Below are positions 43,761 to 52,578 of a DNA stretch of 64,000 nt, one piece after another. The translations under genes and the position numbers were made by a program. Below the pieces are notes generated by a model. The model was not told where the DNA came from and did not search any database. It saw nothing but the letters and a program-made list of their open reading frames with translations. Origin of the DNA: Streptomyces sp. S.PNR 29 (GTDB taxonomy: Bacteria > Actinomycetota > Actinomycetes > Streptomycetales > Streptomycetaceae); NCBI RefSeq assembly GCF_030386795.1, contig NZ_JANUQM010000007.1, positions 124,001 through 188,000 of the forward strand, written 5' to 3'. Each line of letters opens with the position of its first letter. The first letter of the stretch is position 1.

Positions 43761-43795
43761 TGCGCCGGGCCCCCGTTCCCCTTAATCTTCCCCGC

Positions 43796-44461
43796 ATGGC
43801 TGCGGCTCAGGGACGACTGTCGGACGGCGCTGGCGGAATGGACGAACCGAAGGACACCGAGGACGGGGGCACGACGGCACCGCCGCCCTTCCGGGCCGCC
43901 GTCGAGGCGCTGCGAGCGGCACGTCTGCGCCCGCAGATCGAGGTGGAGCCGACCCGGGCGCCCCAGCGGCTGGCGCCGCACGCGTACGCGGTGGAGGCCA
44001 CGGTCGTCGACGGCGATCAGGACCTGGCCGACGGCCGGCTGGTGCTGCTGCACGATCCGGCCGGGCACGACGCCTGGCAGGGCACCTTCCGGCTGGTGAC
44101 GCTGGTGCGCGCGGAGCTGGAGGCGGAGATGGCCGCGGATCCGCTGCTGCCCGAGGTCTGCTGGTCCTGGCTGACCGGAGCGCTGCAGGCACGCGGACTG
44201 ACGTACGGCGAGCCGAGCGGCACCGTCACACGCGCCAGTTCCCACTACTTCGGGGGGCTCGCCACGCGTCCGGCGGCCTCGCAGATCGAGATCCGCGCCT
44301 CCTGGACACCGCGTGAGGGCCTGGGCGGCGTCCCGGACACCGCCGCCCACCTGGCCTCCTGGTGCGATCTGCTCGCCCAGGTCGCGGGCCTGCCGCCGGC
44401 CGGGCCGGGCGAGGCCTCGGTGGTCACGCTGCCGCAGCGGCGCGGGCCGCAGCCGCGCTGA
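43796..44461 (+). CDS. DUF3000 family protein
   Basis: A 221-residue actinobacterial DUF3000 protein: PPPFRAAVEALRAARLRPQIEVEPTRAPQRLAPHAYAVEA, then DLADGRLVLLHDPAGHDAWQGTFRLVTLVRAELEAEM and SSHYFGGLATRPAASQIEIRASWTP. No enzymatic motif or membrane segment is seen. The first about 30 residues are low-complexity and a start at ATG 43838 is also possible. It often lies beside hemE in Actinobacteria, as here. Function unknown. Confidence 0.88.
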   Translation: MAAAQGRLSDGAGGMDEPKDTEDGGTTAPPPFRAAVEALRAARLRPQIEVEPTRAPQRLAPHAYAVEATVVDGDQDLADGRLVLLHDPAGHDAWQGTFRLVTLVRAELEAEMAADPLLPEVCWSWLTGALQARGLTYGEPSGTVTRASSHYFGGLATRPAASQIEIRASWTPREGLGGVPDTAAHLASWCDLLAQVAGLPPAGPGEASVVTLPQRRGPQPR

Positions 44462-44759
44462 TCACTCCTGGGCAGGCCCTCTCGGACTCGATCATCCCCG
44501 TGTCCCCCTCCTCGTCCCCCACTTGGTCGAGTCACTTTGTCGATACGGAAATGTTCGGCCACTCAGCGACGTAGATCGAAACCGTTCGATCTTCGAATGA
44601 TCGATCGCATGTCCGAATTGCGCGGATTGTTATCACCGAATCGTGATCATTCTCTAAAGGCGGACAGGTTCGGTGCCGAAGACGAATGTGACCTTGAAAG
44701 CACGTTTCGTCCCGGCTTCTCCCCCGCAAGCCGGCCCCGTCCCCCACCCAGGAGGCCTG
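44462..44759 (+). promoter_or_regulatory. AT-richer leader/promoter region of the response regulator gene
   Basis: This 298-bp gap is noticeably richer in A/T than its surroundings, notably 44530-44660. It contains GATCGAA-ACCG-TTCGATC (44574-44591, perfect 7-bp arms) and GAAT-N7-ATTC (44638-44652). No ORF with coding bias is seen. A regulated promoter with operator sites is likely. Confidence 0.5.
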
Positions 44760-45422
44760 GTGTCCGTTCTCCTTGAGCAGCCCGCAAGCCTGGTCGCCTA
44801 CCGCCCGAACAAGCCGACCGCCATGGTGGTCGTGGCCGACCCGCGCGTCCGCTCCACCGTCACCCGCCACCTCTGGGCGCTCGGTGTGCGCGATGTCATC
44901 GAGGCCTCGACCATCGCGGAGGCTCGTCCCCGCATCGGCAACCCCCGCGACATCTGTGTCGCCGACGTCCACCTGCCCGACGGCTCCGGCCTCACCCTCC
45001 TGTCGGAGACCCGTGCCGCCGGCTGGCCCAACGGGCTCGCCCTGTCCGCCGCCGACGACATCGGTGCCGTGCGCAACGCCCTCGCGGGCGGCGTCAAGGG
45101 CTACGTCGTCACCGGCACCCGCACCAACGTCGGGCTCCCCACCCGGCCCGGTGCCGCCCCCATCGGCGCGGCCGCCGCCCGCCTGCACCGACGCCCCCCG
45201 GGTGCCCCGAGCCACCCGGGCGGCTATCGCGAGCTGTCCGGCCGCGAGGTCGAGGTGCTGCGGCTGGTCGCGGAGGGCCAGTCGAACAAGGCGATCGGCG
45301 TGTCGATGGGCCTGTCCGCGCTGACCGTCAAGAGCCACCTCGCCCGCATCGCCCGCAAGCTCGGCACGGGCGACCGCGCCGGCATGGTCGCCGTGGCCCT
45401 GCGGACCGGCATCATCCACTGA
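44760..45422 (+). CDS. LuxR-type response regulator
   Basis: A 220-residue regulator. GTG 44760 follows AGGAGG exactly; an upstream frame from 44673 lacks a site. The receiver-like domain (about 15-110) has AMVVVADPRVR and ICVADVHLPDGSGLTLL with the phospho-acceptor-like Asp; the acidic pair is reduced to a single Asp. The C-terminal LuxR HTH is about 155-215: YRELSGREVEVLRLVAEGQSNKAIGVSMGLSALTVKSHLARIARKLGTGDRA. No histidine kinase is adjacent, so it is an orphan. The leader holds two palindromes. Confidence 0.9.
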   Translation: MSVLLEQPASLVAYRPNKPTAMVVVADPRVRSTVTRHLWALGVRDVIEASTIAEARPRIGNPRDICVADVHLPDGSGLTLLSETRAAGWPNGLALSAADDIGAVRNALAGGVKGYVVTGTRTNVGLPTRPGAAPIGAAAARLHRRPPGAPSHPGGYRELSGREVEVLRLVAEGQSNKAIGVSMGLSALTVKSHLARIARKLGTGDRAGMVAVALRTGIIH

Positions 45423-45565
45423 CCCGTACGTTCCCTCCCACCGCCCCCTGTGTTCGCTCTCGACTGTTCGCCGGCGTGAACGGGACCGGCCGCCGCCCCC
45501 CGACCACGTCCTCCCCCGCACCGTGAACCGGACCTTTCGCCGACCTGACTGGTTTACGACCCCCG

Positions 45566-45601
45566 AGCGCCCGCCGACGGAACGTTCCATCGGCGGGCGC
45601 T
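45566..45601 (+). terminator. Hairpin after the response regulator gene
   Basis: AGCGCCCGCCGA (45566-45577) and TCGGCGGGCGCT (45590-45601) are perfect 12-bp arms. The loop itself holds the palindrome GGAACGTTCC (45579-45588). It is 144 nt after the stop and 26 nt before the RNase D start. A terminator is the main reading; the inner palindrome may also be a protein site. Confidence 0.7.
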
Positions 45602-45626
45602 GTCCATCCACGGATACCCTTGACAT

Positions 45627-46907
45627 GTGACCGACGCCCACGAGACCGCAGCAGACAACTCACCGCGAACCACCGGAGGCGCCCCTCCGGACGACAACGG
45701 ATCTTCTGCTACGGAGGCGCCGATCCCTTTGCTGGAGCCGCGTGACGGCATTCCACCGGTGATCGCCGACGAGGCCGCCCTCGCCGAAGTGATCGCCGCC
45801 TTCGCGGCCGGCTCCGGCCCCGTCGCCGTCGACGCGGAGCGCGCCTCCGGCTACCGCTACGGCCAGCGCGCCTATCTGGTCCAGCTGCGCCGCGAAGGCG
45901 CGGGGACCGCGCTGATCGACCCCGTGGCCTGCCCCGACCTGTCCGGCCTCGGCGCCGAGCTCTCCGGCGTGGAGTGGGTGCTGCACGCCGCCACGCAGGA
46001 CCTGCCCTGCCTGCGCGAGATAGGGATGGTGCCGACGCGGCTGTTCGACACCGAGCTGGCGGGACGCCTCGCCGGGTTCCCCCGGGTCGGGCTGGGCGCG
46101 ATGGTCGAGGGCGTCCTGGGCTTCGTACTGGAGAAGGGCCACTCGGCCGTCGACTGGTCCACACGCCCGCTGCCCGAGCCGTGGCTGCGCTACGCCGCAC
46201 TGGACGTCGAGCTCCTCGTCGACCTGCGCGACGCGCTGGAGAAGGAGCTGGACCGGCAGGGCAAGCTGGAGTGGGCCCAGCAGGAGTTCGACGCGATCGC
46301 GTCGGCTCCGCCGCCCGAGCCCCGTAAGGACCCCTGGCGCCGTACCTCCGGGATGCACAAGGTGCGCCGGCGCCGCCAGCTCGCCGTCGTGCGCGAGCTG
46401 TGGCAGACGCGGGACCGGATCGCCCAGCGGCGGGACGTGTCGCCGGGCAAGGTGCTCTCCGACACGGCCATCGTCGAGGCCGCCCTCTCCTTGCCGGGCA
46501 ATGTGCACGCGCTCGCCGCGCTGAACGGGTTCGGGCATCGCATGGGGCGGCGGCAGCTGGAGCAGTGGCAGGCGGCCGTCGACCGGGCCAAGGCCCTTCC
46601 CGACGCCCAGTTGCCGCAGCCGGGGCAGCCGGTGACCGGGCCTCCGCCGCCGCGGGCCTGGGCCGACAAGGATCCGGCCGCCGCGGAGCGGCTGACCGCG
46701 GCGCGGGCCGCCGTGACCGCGCTCGCCGAGCAGCTCGGTATGCCGCAGGAGAATCTGATCGCGCCGGATACGGTGCGCAGGGTCTGCTGGGAGCCGCCGA
46801 CGGTCGTCGAGGCGGAGACCGTGCGCGCGGCTCTCGCCGGGTACGGGGCTCGGCCGTGGCAGGTCGAGCTGGTGACGCCCGTGCTGGTGGGGGCGTTGTC
46901 CGTCTGA
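45627..46907 (+). CDS. rnd: Ribonuclease D (DEDDy exonuclease with HRDC domain)
   Basis: A 426-residue 3'-5' exoribonuclease. DEDD motifs: Exo I VAVDAERASG, Exo II HAATQDLPCL, and Exo III RYAALDVELLVDL with the Tyr/Asp of the DEDDy type. An HRDC domain follows (about 245-320; RRQLAVVRELWQTRDRIAQRRDVSPGKVLSD). The N-terminal about 35 residues are disordered. GTG 45627 starts the gene. It processes structured RNA such as tRNA 3' ends. Confidence 0.94.
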   Translation: MTDAHETAADNSPRTTGGAPPDDNGSSATEAPIPLLEPRDGIPPVIADEAALAEVIAAFAAGSGPVAVDAERASGYRYGQRAYLVQLRREGAGTALIDPVACPDLSGLGAELSGVEWVLHAATQDLPCLREIGMVPTRLFDTELAGRLAGFPRVGLGAMVEGVLGFVLEKGHSAVDWSTRPLPEPWLRYAALDVELLVDLRDALEKELDRQGKLEWAQQEFDAIASAPPPEPRKDPWRRTSGMHKVRRRRQLAVVRELWQTRDRIAQRRDVSPGKVLSDTAIVEAALSLPGNVHALAALNGFGHRMGRRQLEQWQAAVDRAKALPDAQLPQPGQPVTGPPPPRAWADKDPAAAERLTAARAAVTALAEQLGMPQENLIAPDTVRRVCWEPPTVVEAETVRAALAGYGARPWQVELVTPVLVGALSV

Positions 46908-46930
46908 CCGCCGAGCGCCCTGCACAGCGT

Positions 46931-47761
46931 TCACCTCGTCGCGCCCCGCATGAAGCCGTTGTAGATGAAGCGCTGCAGGAACAGGAAGACGATCAGCGTG
47001 GGCAGGATGACCAGGACCGTCCCCGCCGAGATCGTCTCCCAGTGGGCCGCGAAGGGGCCCCTGAAGCGGAACAGGGACGTCGATATCACGCCAAGATCCT
47101 CCGACGGCATGTAGAGGAAGGGGATGTAGAAGTCGTTGTAGACGGTGATCCCCTTCACGATCACCACCGTCGCGATCGCCGGTTTCAGCAGGGGAAAGAT
47201 GATCTTGCGGTAGATCGTGAAGGCGTTGGCGCCCTCCAGGCGGGCCGACTCGTCGAGGGAGATCGGGATGGACCGGACGAACTGCAGGAAGATGTAGATC
47301 GACACGATGTCCGTGCCCATGTAGAGCAGGATCGGCGCCCAGAGGCTGTCGAACATGCCGAAGCTGTTGACGATCTGGAAGGTCGCCACCTGCGTGGTCA
47401 CGCCGGGGACCAGTGCGGCGACCAGGAAGAGGGCGACCACCAGCTTCTTGAAGCGGAAGGCGAAGCGGTCGATCGCGTACGCCGTCATCGAGCCGATGAG
47501 GACCGTGCCCCCGATGGCGAAGAGCAGGATGAGGGCCGTGTTGCCGAACGCGGAGAGCATCCGGCCGTCCTGGAACGCCGTCACGTAGTTGGAGAAGTTG
47601 AGCGGGTCGTCGGGGAGCGTGAGGGCTCCGCCGGAGTCCGCCATCTCCCGCTCGGACTTCAGGGAGGTCAGCAGCACCACGCCGAGCGGGAGCAGGACGA
47701 CCGCCGCCGCGCCGGTCAGCGACAGGTACACGAGGGCGCGGGCCACCACACGGCGCGTCAT
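46931..47761 (-). CDS. Carbohydrate ABC transporter permease (MalG type)
   Basis: A 276-residue permease with six membrane helices. The EAA-type loop is LDESARLEGANAFTIYRKIIFPLLKPAI, which docks the ATPase. ATG 47761 overlaps the stop of the first permease as ATGA. No ATP-binding gene follows; Streptomyces sugar transporters commonly share the ATPase MsiK. The end lies 23 nt from the convergent RNase D gene. Confidence 0.95.
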   Translation of the reverse strand: MTRRVVARALVYLSLTGAAAVVLLPLGVVLLTSLKSEREMADSGGALTLPDDPLNFSNYVTAFQDGRMLSAFGNTALILLFAIGGTVLIGSMTAYAIDRFAFRFKKLVVALFLVAALVPGVTTQVATFQIVNSFGMFDSLWAPILLYMGTDIVSIYIFLQFVRSIPISLDESARLEGANAFTIYRKIIFPLLKPAIATVVIVKGITVYNDFYIPFLYMPSEDLGVISTSLFRFRGPFAAHWETISAGTVLVILPTLIVFLFLQRFIYNGFMRGATR

Positions 47762-48705
47762 ACGAGGTCCACCTTGTCGTCGGGGACGAGGCGCCGCTGC
47801 AGCCACGTCACCAGCAGGATGATCAGCAGCAGCACGACCGCGGCGGCGGAGGCGAGCCCCGTCTTGTTGAAGCGGAAGGCCAGGTTCACCGTCTGGATCA
47901 CGAAGGTCTCGGTGCCGGTGGCGCCGCCCGTCATGATGTACGGGATCTCGAAGGCCGACAGCGATCCGGAGACGGAGAGGATCACGGTCAGGGTCAGGAC
48001 CGGTTTGATGCCGGGCGCGATGATGTGGCGGAACTGGTGCCAGCGGTTCGCGCCGTCCAGTTCGGCCGCCTCGTAGAGCTCCCCCGGGATGGACTGGATC
48101 GCGCCGAGGAACAGGACGAAGTTCAGGCCCATGTAGCGCCAGAGGGAGACGCCGGCGAGCGAGACGTTCGCGGACGTCGGCGAGCCGAGCCAGGCGTGGT
48201 CGGTGGAGTGGCCGAACAGCCCCAGCAGCGAGTCGAGGGTGCCGCCGTCCTGGAAGAAGTAGAGGAAGACGAAGCCGATCGCGACCCCGTTGATCAGGTA
48301 CGGGAAGAAGAGCACGCCCTTGAAGAAGTTCCGGAAGCGGACGTTGAAGGACAGGATCGTCGCGAAGTAGAGGGCGGCTGCGATCTGGACGGCTGAGGCG
48401 GCCAGGTAGTAGCCGCTGACGAAGAAGACCCGGAAGAGGTCTTCGCGGGTGAAGAGTTCGGCGTAGTTCTCCGCGCCCGTGTAGTGCAGTTCGGGGTTGA
48501 CGCCGTCCCAGTCGGTGAAGCTGTACGCGACCATGTTGGCGATCGGCGCGTAGGTGAAGACGATCAGCAGGGCGAGCGGGGCGAGCAGGAAGAGCCAGGG
48601 GGTGACCCCCCGCCACACGCGGGCCCGGCGCGGGGCCGGGGCCGGGACGGCGGGTGCCGCCTCCGCCCCGGCCCCGACCGCCGCCTTCTCGGTGGTGTCC
48701 GTCAT
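47758..48705 (-). CDS. Carbohydrate ABC transporter permease (MalF type)
   Basis: A 315-residue permease with six helices after a Pro/Ala-rich cytoplasmic start. YEAAELDGANRWHQFRHIIAPGIKPVL is the EAA loop. ATG 48705 is one base after the binding-protein stop, and the stop overlaps the next permease by 4 bp, so the three genes are one translational unit. Confidence 0.95.
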   Translation of the reverse strand: MTDTTEKAAVGAGAEAAPAVPAPAPRRARVWRGVTPWLFLLAPLALLIVFTYAPIANMVAYSFTDWDGVNPELHYTGAENYAELFTREDLFRVFFVSGYYLAASAVQIAAALYFATILSFNVRFRNFFKGVLFFPYLINGVAIGFVFLYFFQDGGTLDSLLGLFGHSTDHAWLGSPTSANVSLAGVSLWRYMGLNFVLFLGAIQSIPGELYEAAELDGANRWHQFRHIIAPGIKPVLTLTVILSVSGSLSAFEIPYIMTGGATGTETFVIQTVNLAFRFNKTGLASAAAVVLLLIILLVTWLQRRLVPDDKVDLV

Positions 48706-48706
48706 C

Positions 48707-50017
48707 TCAGGAACCCACGTTCTTCTGCGCCTCGGTCCAGCGCTTGCTGAGGTCGGCGAAGAAGTCGTCCAGGCTGCCCTTGCGTGCGCCGCGGGCGAGG
48801 TCGACGAGGTTCTGGCGGTATTCGGGGGCGTAGATGCCGACCTCGGACTCGGAGTCGATGAGCTTGACCTCGGCGCCCTTGGTGTCGTCCAGCTCGATGA
48901 ACTTCACGCCCGCCTCCTCGTACGGCTTCAGCACGTCGGGCAGCGGGTCGGCCTTGAGCGGGGAGATGGACAGGTTGTCCTCGGCGTAGCCGGACTTCTC
49001 GGTGAACCAGTCGATCCAGGCGCGGGCCGCCGCCTTGTGCTCGGAGTGGACGTTGACGGCCTGGTTGTAGTCGGGGGAGAGAATCGCGCAGTGCTTGCCG
49101 TCCGTCCGGGCCGGGAAGGGCATGAAGCCGATGTCGTCGGGGTTCGCGCCGGCCTTCTTCGCCGCGTCCTGGAACTGGATGATCGCCCATGAGCCGAGCC
49201 ACTGCGTGGCGATCTCGCCCTTCGCCAGCCGGGGCTTGGACTCCTCCCAGTTGCTGGTCGTCGGGTCCTTCTCGACCAGCCCCTCGCGCACCATGTCGTA
49301 CAGCAGGGTGTCGCCCACGCGCAGGTCGGCGCCCTTGGCCCAGGGGTCGCCCTCGGCCAGCTTGGTGGTCGCCTCGGGGTCGCAGTGCAGGGAGCCCTTG
49401 GTGTCCGTCCACTGGGAGAGCGGCCAGCCGGCCGCGAAGTTGGTGTAGTACGGAATCGCGTCGGTCTTGGACTTGATGGCCTTCAGGGCGGTGAGGAACT
49501 CGGCCGGTGAGGTGGGCCAGTCGGTGACGCCGGCCTCCCGCCAGACCCGCTTGTTGTAGAGGAACCCGGGACTCACCCCGACCGGGGTCTGCCCGTAGAC
49601 CTTGCCGTCGACCGTGGTGAACTCGGTGAAGCGGTACTTCTTGCCGCGCTCCTCCTGGGTGCCCAGCGAGGCGAAGAACTTGGGGTAGTCGCTCTTCTTG
49701 ATGACCGCGGGGATCATCAGCACGTCGCCGTAGTTCTCCGTGTTCATACGGATCTTGACTTCGGACTCGTAGTTGGTGAGACCGTCGAACTCGACCTCGA
49801 CCTTCGGATAGGTCTTGTTGAACTCCGCGGCGTACTTCTTCAACGTGCCGTCCTGCACGAGGTCGGTGCGCTGGGTGAGGACCGTGATGGTCCCGCTCAC
49901 TTTCGACGGGTCGTCGGGCGCCTTGGCATCCGCGCCCCTCGACGTTCCTCCGGTGCCGGTGCACGACGAGAGCAGCAGGGCTGCTGCGGCGATGGCGAGG
50001 ACTGTGCGGCGGTTCAT
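48707..50017 (-). CDS. Sugar-binding lipoprotein of ABC transporter
   Basis: A 436-residue solute-binding protein (SBP family 1) with signal peptide and lipobox LSSC (about residue 19). ITVLTQRTDLVQDGTLKKYAAEFNKTYPKVEVEF and GDVLMIPAVIKKSDYPKF are typical extracytoplasmic sugar-binding segments. Its divergent partner is a beta-mannosidase, so a manno-oligosaccharide or mannoside is the probable ligand. ATG 50017 follows GGAGCTG. Expression is likely controlled by the LacI regulator through palindromes at 50077-50159. Confidence 0.93.
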   Translation of the reverse strand: MNRRTVLAIAAAALLLSSCTGTGGTSRGADAKAPDDPSKVSGTITVLTQRTDLVQDGTLKKYAAEFNKTYPKVEVEFDGLTNYESEVKIRMNTENYGDVLMIPAVIKKSDYPKFFASLGTQEERGKKYRFTEFTTVDGKVYGQTPVGVSPGFLYNKRVWREAGVTDWPTSPAEFLTALKAIKSKTDAIPYYTNFAAGWPLSQWTDTKGSLHCDPEATTKLAEGDPWAKGADLRVGDTLLYDMVREGLVEKDPTTSNWEESKPRLAKGEIATQWLGSWAIIQFQDAAKKAGANPDDIGFMPFPARTDGKHCAILSPDYNQAVNVHSEHKAAARAWIDWFTEKSGYAEDNLSISPLKADPLPDVLKPYEEAGVKFIELDDTKGAEVKLIDSESEVGIYAPEYRQNLVDLARGARKGSLDDFFADLSKRWTEAQKNVGS

Positions 50018-50076
50018 GTGCGTCAGCTCCGTTCTTGGGACGGACGAGCACGAGCGGGTTGGCTGGTTCGGCACTC

Positions 50077-50159
50077 TGACAGCGCTTTCCTTAACCGGTA
50101 AAGTCCCTATCCCGCCAAGGTTGCCGGAAGGCGTCCGCGTCACGTGGTGGACCGGTTTA
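50077..50159. promoter_or_regulatory. LacI-type operator-like palindromes in the mannoside divergent promoter
   Basis: TGACAGCGCTTTCC (50077-50090) resembles the LacI/CRE consensus with its AAGCGCTT core. TTAACCGGTAAA (50091-50102) and TGGACCGGTTTA (50148-50159) share the centre ACCGGT with AT flanks; all three are centred on CpG as LacI-family sites are. They lie between the binding-protein and beta-mannosidase starts. Which sequence the local LacI protein binds is not decided. Confidence 0.65.
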
Positions 50160-50169
50160 GGGAGTGCGC

Positions 50170-52578
50170 ATGCTTCAGGCCACACCGCTCACCGAGGGAT
50201 GGGTCCTGCGACACCCGGAAGGCACCGGGGATGTGATTCCCGCCGTGGTGCCCGGCTGTGTGCACACCGATCTCCTGGCCGCGGGAGTGATCCCGGACCC
50301 GTTCCTCGGCCTGGGCGAGGCCGAGGTGGCGTGGGTGGGGCGGCGGGACTGGACGTACGAGACCGACCTGCGGGCGGCACCGGACCACGGGCAGACCGGA
50401 CACGAGCAGACCGGACACGAGCAGACCGACCTCGTCTTCGACGGCCTCGACACCGTGGCCGAGATCCTGCTCGACGGGCGGCTGCTGGGACGGGTGCGGA
50501 ACATGCACCGCTCGTACCGCTTCGACGTGACGGGGCTGAGCGGGCGGCTCGCGGTGCGGTTCGCCTCCGCGTACGCCGAGGCCGAGGCGGTGCGCGGCCG
50601 GCTGGGTGAGCGGCCGGCCGCCTACGCCGAGCCCTACCAGTACGTCCGCAAGATGGCCTGCTCCTTCGGCTGGGACTGGGGCCCGACCCTGGTGACGGCC
50701 GGTATCTGGCGGCCGGTCCGGCTGGAGCACTGGTCGACGGCCCGGATCTCCCGCGTACGTCCGCTCGTCACCGTCGAACAGGGCACCGGGTGCGTCGAGT
50801 TGCACGTCGACGTCGAGCGGGCCCGGGTCGAGGCGCCACTCGCCGTCGAGGCCCGGGCCGGCGGTGCCCGGGCGCGGGCGCAGATCGACGGGACGTCCGG
50901 GGTGGTACGCGTCGACGTGCCGGACGCGGAACCGTGGTGGCCGCGCGGGTACGGCGAACAGCCCCTGTACGACGTCGAGCTGACGCTCCTGCACGGGGAG
51001 GACGCGCTCGACGTCTGGCGCCGGCGGATCGGCTTCCGGACGGTCGAGCTGGACACCTCGGCCGACGCGCACGGCACCGGGTTCACCCTCGTCGTCAACG
51101 GCGAGCGGCTCTTCGCGCGGGGTGTCAACTGGATCCCGGACGACGTCTTCCCGTCCCGGATCACCCGCGAGCGGTACCGGGAGCGGCTGACGCAGGCCGC
51201 CGGCGCGGGCGTGGATCTCGTACGGGTCTGGGGCGGCGGGATCTACGAGAGCGAGGACTTCTACGACGCGTGCGACGAGCTGGGCCTGCTGGTCTGGCAG
51301 GACTTCCCGTTCGCGTGCGCGGCCTACCCGGAGGAGCAGCCGCTGCGGGGCGAGGTGGAGGCCGAGGCGCGGGAGAACGTCGTACGGCTGATGCCGCATC
51401 CTTCGCTGGTGCTGTGGAACGGCAACAACGAGAACCTGTGGGGCTTTCGGGACTGGGGCTGGGAGCAGCGGCTGGCCGGGGACTCCTGGGGGGAGGGGTA
51501 CTACCTCGGCGTTCTGCCGCGGGTGGTGGCGGAGCTGGATCCGACGCGGCCGTACACGGCGGGCAGTCCCTGGTCCGGGTCCTGGCGGCACCATCCGAAC
51601 GATCCGGCGCACGGCACCCACCACTCCTGGGAGGTCTGGAACCGGGAGGACTACGCGGACTACCGGCTGAACGTGCCGCGTTTCGTCGCCGAGTTCGGCT
51701 GGCAGGCGCCGCCGGCGTACGCCACGCTGCGGCGCGCGCTGCCCGGGGAGGACCTGGCGCCCGACTCCCCCGGCATGCTGCACCACCAGAAGGCGGAGGA
51801 CGGCAACGGCAAGCTGGAGCGCGGGCTCGCCCGGCACTTCACCGTGCCGGAGGGCGACTTCGACCGCTGGCACTATCTGACGCAGGTGAACCAGGCGCGT
51901 GCGGTGGCCGCCGGGATCGAGCACTGGCGGTCCGGCTGGCCGGTGTGCGCGGGCACCGTCGTCTGGCAGCTCAACGACTGCTGGCCGGTGACCTCGTGGG
52001 CCGCGATCGACGGGGACGGGCGCGAGAAGCCGCTGTACCACGAGCTGCGGCGGCTGTACGGGGACCGGTTGCTGACCCTCCAGGGGCAAGGCGGCGGTCT
52101 GCTGCTGGCCGCCGTCAACCAGGCGGCGCGGGAGTGGTCGGGGACGGTGTCGCTGCGCCGGATGTCCGTGGAGGGGGCGGTGCTCGGGGAGGCGCGCCTC
52201 GGGCTGGCGGCCGGGGCGCGGACCGTGGCCCGCGTCGGTGTCCCCCCGGAGCTGGAGCCCGCCGGGCCGAAGGAGTTCCTCGTCGCGGACGCGGACGGGC
52301 TGCGCGCCCTGCACTTCCCCGTGCCGGACCGCGACATCCCGTACGTGCGGCCGGAGTTCGACGTGGCGCTCGCGCCGGGCGGAATCACGGTGACGGCCCG
52401 CACTCTCGTACGGGATCTGCTGCTCCAGGCCGACCGGCTGGACCCTGATGCGCGGGCCGACCGGGGGCTGGTCACGCTGCTCCCCGGCGAAGAGGTGACC
52501 ATCGGTGTGCGCGGCTGGAGGACTCCTGATCCGGCCGCGGCTCGTTCAGCCCTGTACTGCATGGAGCCCGGCCGATGA
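50170..52578 (+). CDS. GH2 beta-mannosidase
   Basis: An 802-residue GH2 enzyme. The N-terminal sugar-binding domain (PGCVHTDLLAAGVIPDPFLG, KMACSFGWDWGP) is followed by the Ig-like and TIM-barrel domains. The acid/base Glu is about E421 in VLWNGNNENLWGF; the nucleophile is about E508 in RFVAEFGWQ. It cleaves terminal beta-D-mannosides imported by the ABC system; no signal peptide is seen. A short tandem repeat encodes GQTGHEQTGHEQT at about residues 74-86. ATG 50170 has GGGAG; GTG 50164 is an alternative. Its stop overlaps the lacI start. Confidence 0.94.
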   Translation: MLQATPLTEGWVLRHPEGTGDVIPAVVPGCVHTDLLAAGVIPDPFLGLGEAEVAWVGRRDWTYETDLRAAPDHGQTGHEQTGHEQTDLVFDGLDTVAEILLDGRLLGRVRNMHRSYRFDVTGLSGRLAVRFASAYAEAEAVRGRLGERPAAYAEPYQYVRKMACSFGWDWGPTLVTAGIWRPVRLEHWSTARISRVRPLVTVEQGTGCVELHVDVERARVEAPLAVEARAGGARARAQIDGTSGVVRVDVPDAEPWWPRGYGEQPLYDVELTLLHGEDALDVWRRRIGFRTVELDTSADAHGTGFTLVVNGERLFARGVNWIPDDVFPSRITRERYRERLTQAAGAGVDLVRVWGGGIYESEDFYDACDELGLLVWQDFPFACAAYPEEQPLRGEVEAEARENVVRLMPHPSLVLWNGNNENLWGFRDWGWEQRLAGDSWGEGYYLGVLPRVVAELDPTRPYTAGSPWSGSWRHHPNDPAHGTHHSWEVWNREDYADYRLNVPRFVAEFGWQAPPAYATLRRALPGEDLAPDSPGMLHHQKAEDGNGKLERGLARHFTVPEGDFDRWHYLTQVNQARAVAAGIEHWRSGWPVCAGTVVWQLNDCWPVTSWAAIDGDGREKPLYHELRRLYGDRLLTLQGQGGGLLLAAVNQAAREWSGTVSLRRMSVEGAVLGEARLGLAAGARTVARVGVPPELEPAGPKEFLVADADGLRALHFPVPDRDIPYVRPEFDVALAPGGITVTARTLVRDLLLQADRLDPDARADRGLVTLLPGEEVTIGVRGWRTPDPAAARSALYCMEPGR
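50391..50428 (+). repeat. 15-bp tandem repeat inside beta-mannosidase
   Basis: GCAGACCGGACACGA occurs at 50391 and 50406 and a partial third copy follows at 50421. The period is a multiple of three, so it adds five-residue units without shifting frame. It falls in a loop of the N-terminal domain. Confidence 0.85.

Noticed and set aside
50391..50428. Tandem repeat as a CRISPR or regulatory array
   Set aside because: The units are 15 bp, directly adjacent without spacers, in frame inside a coding gene.
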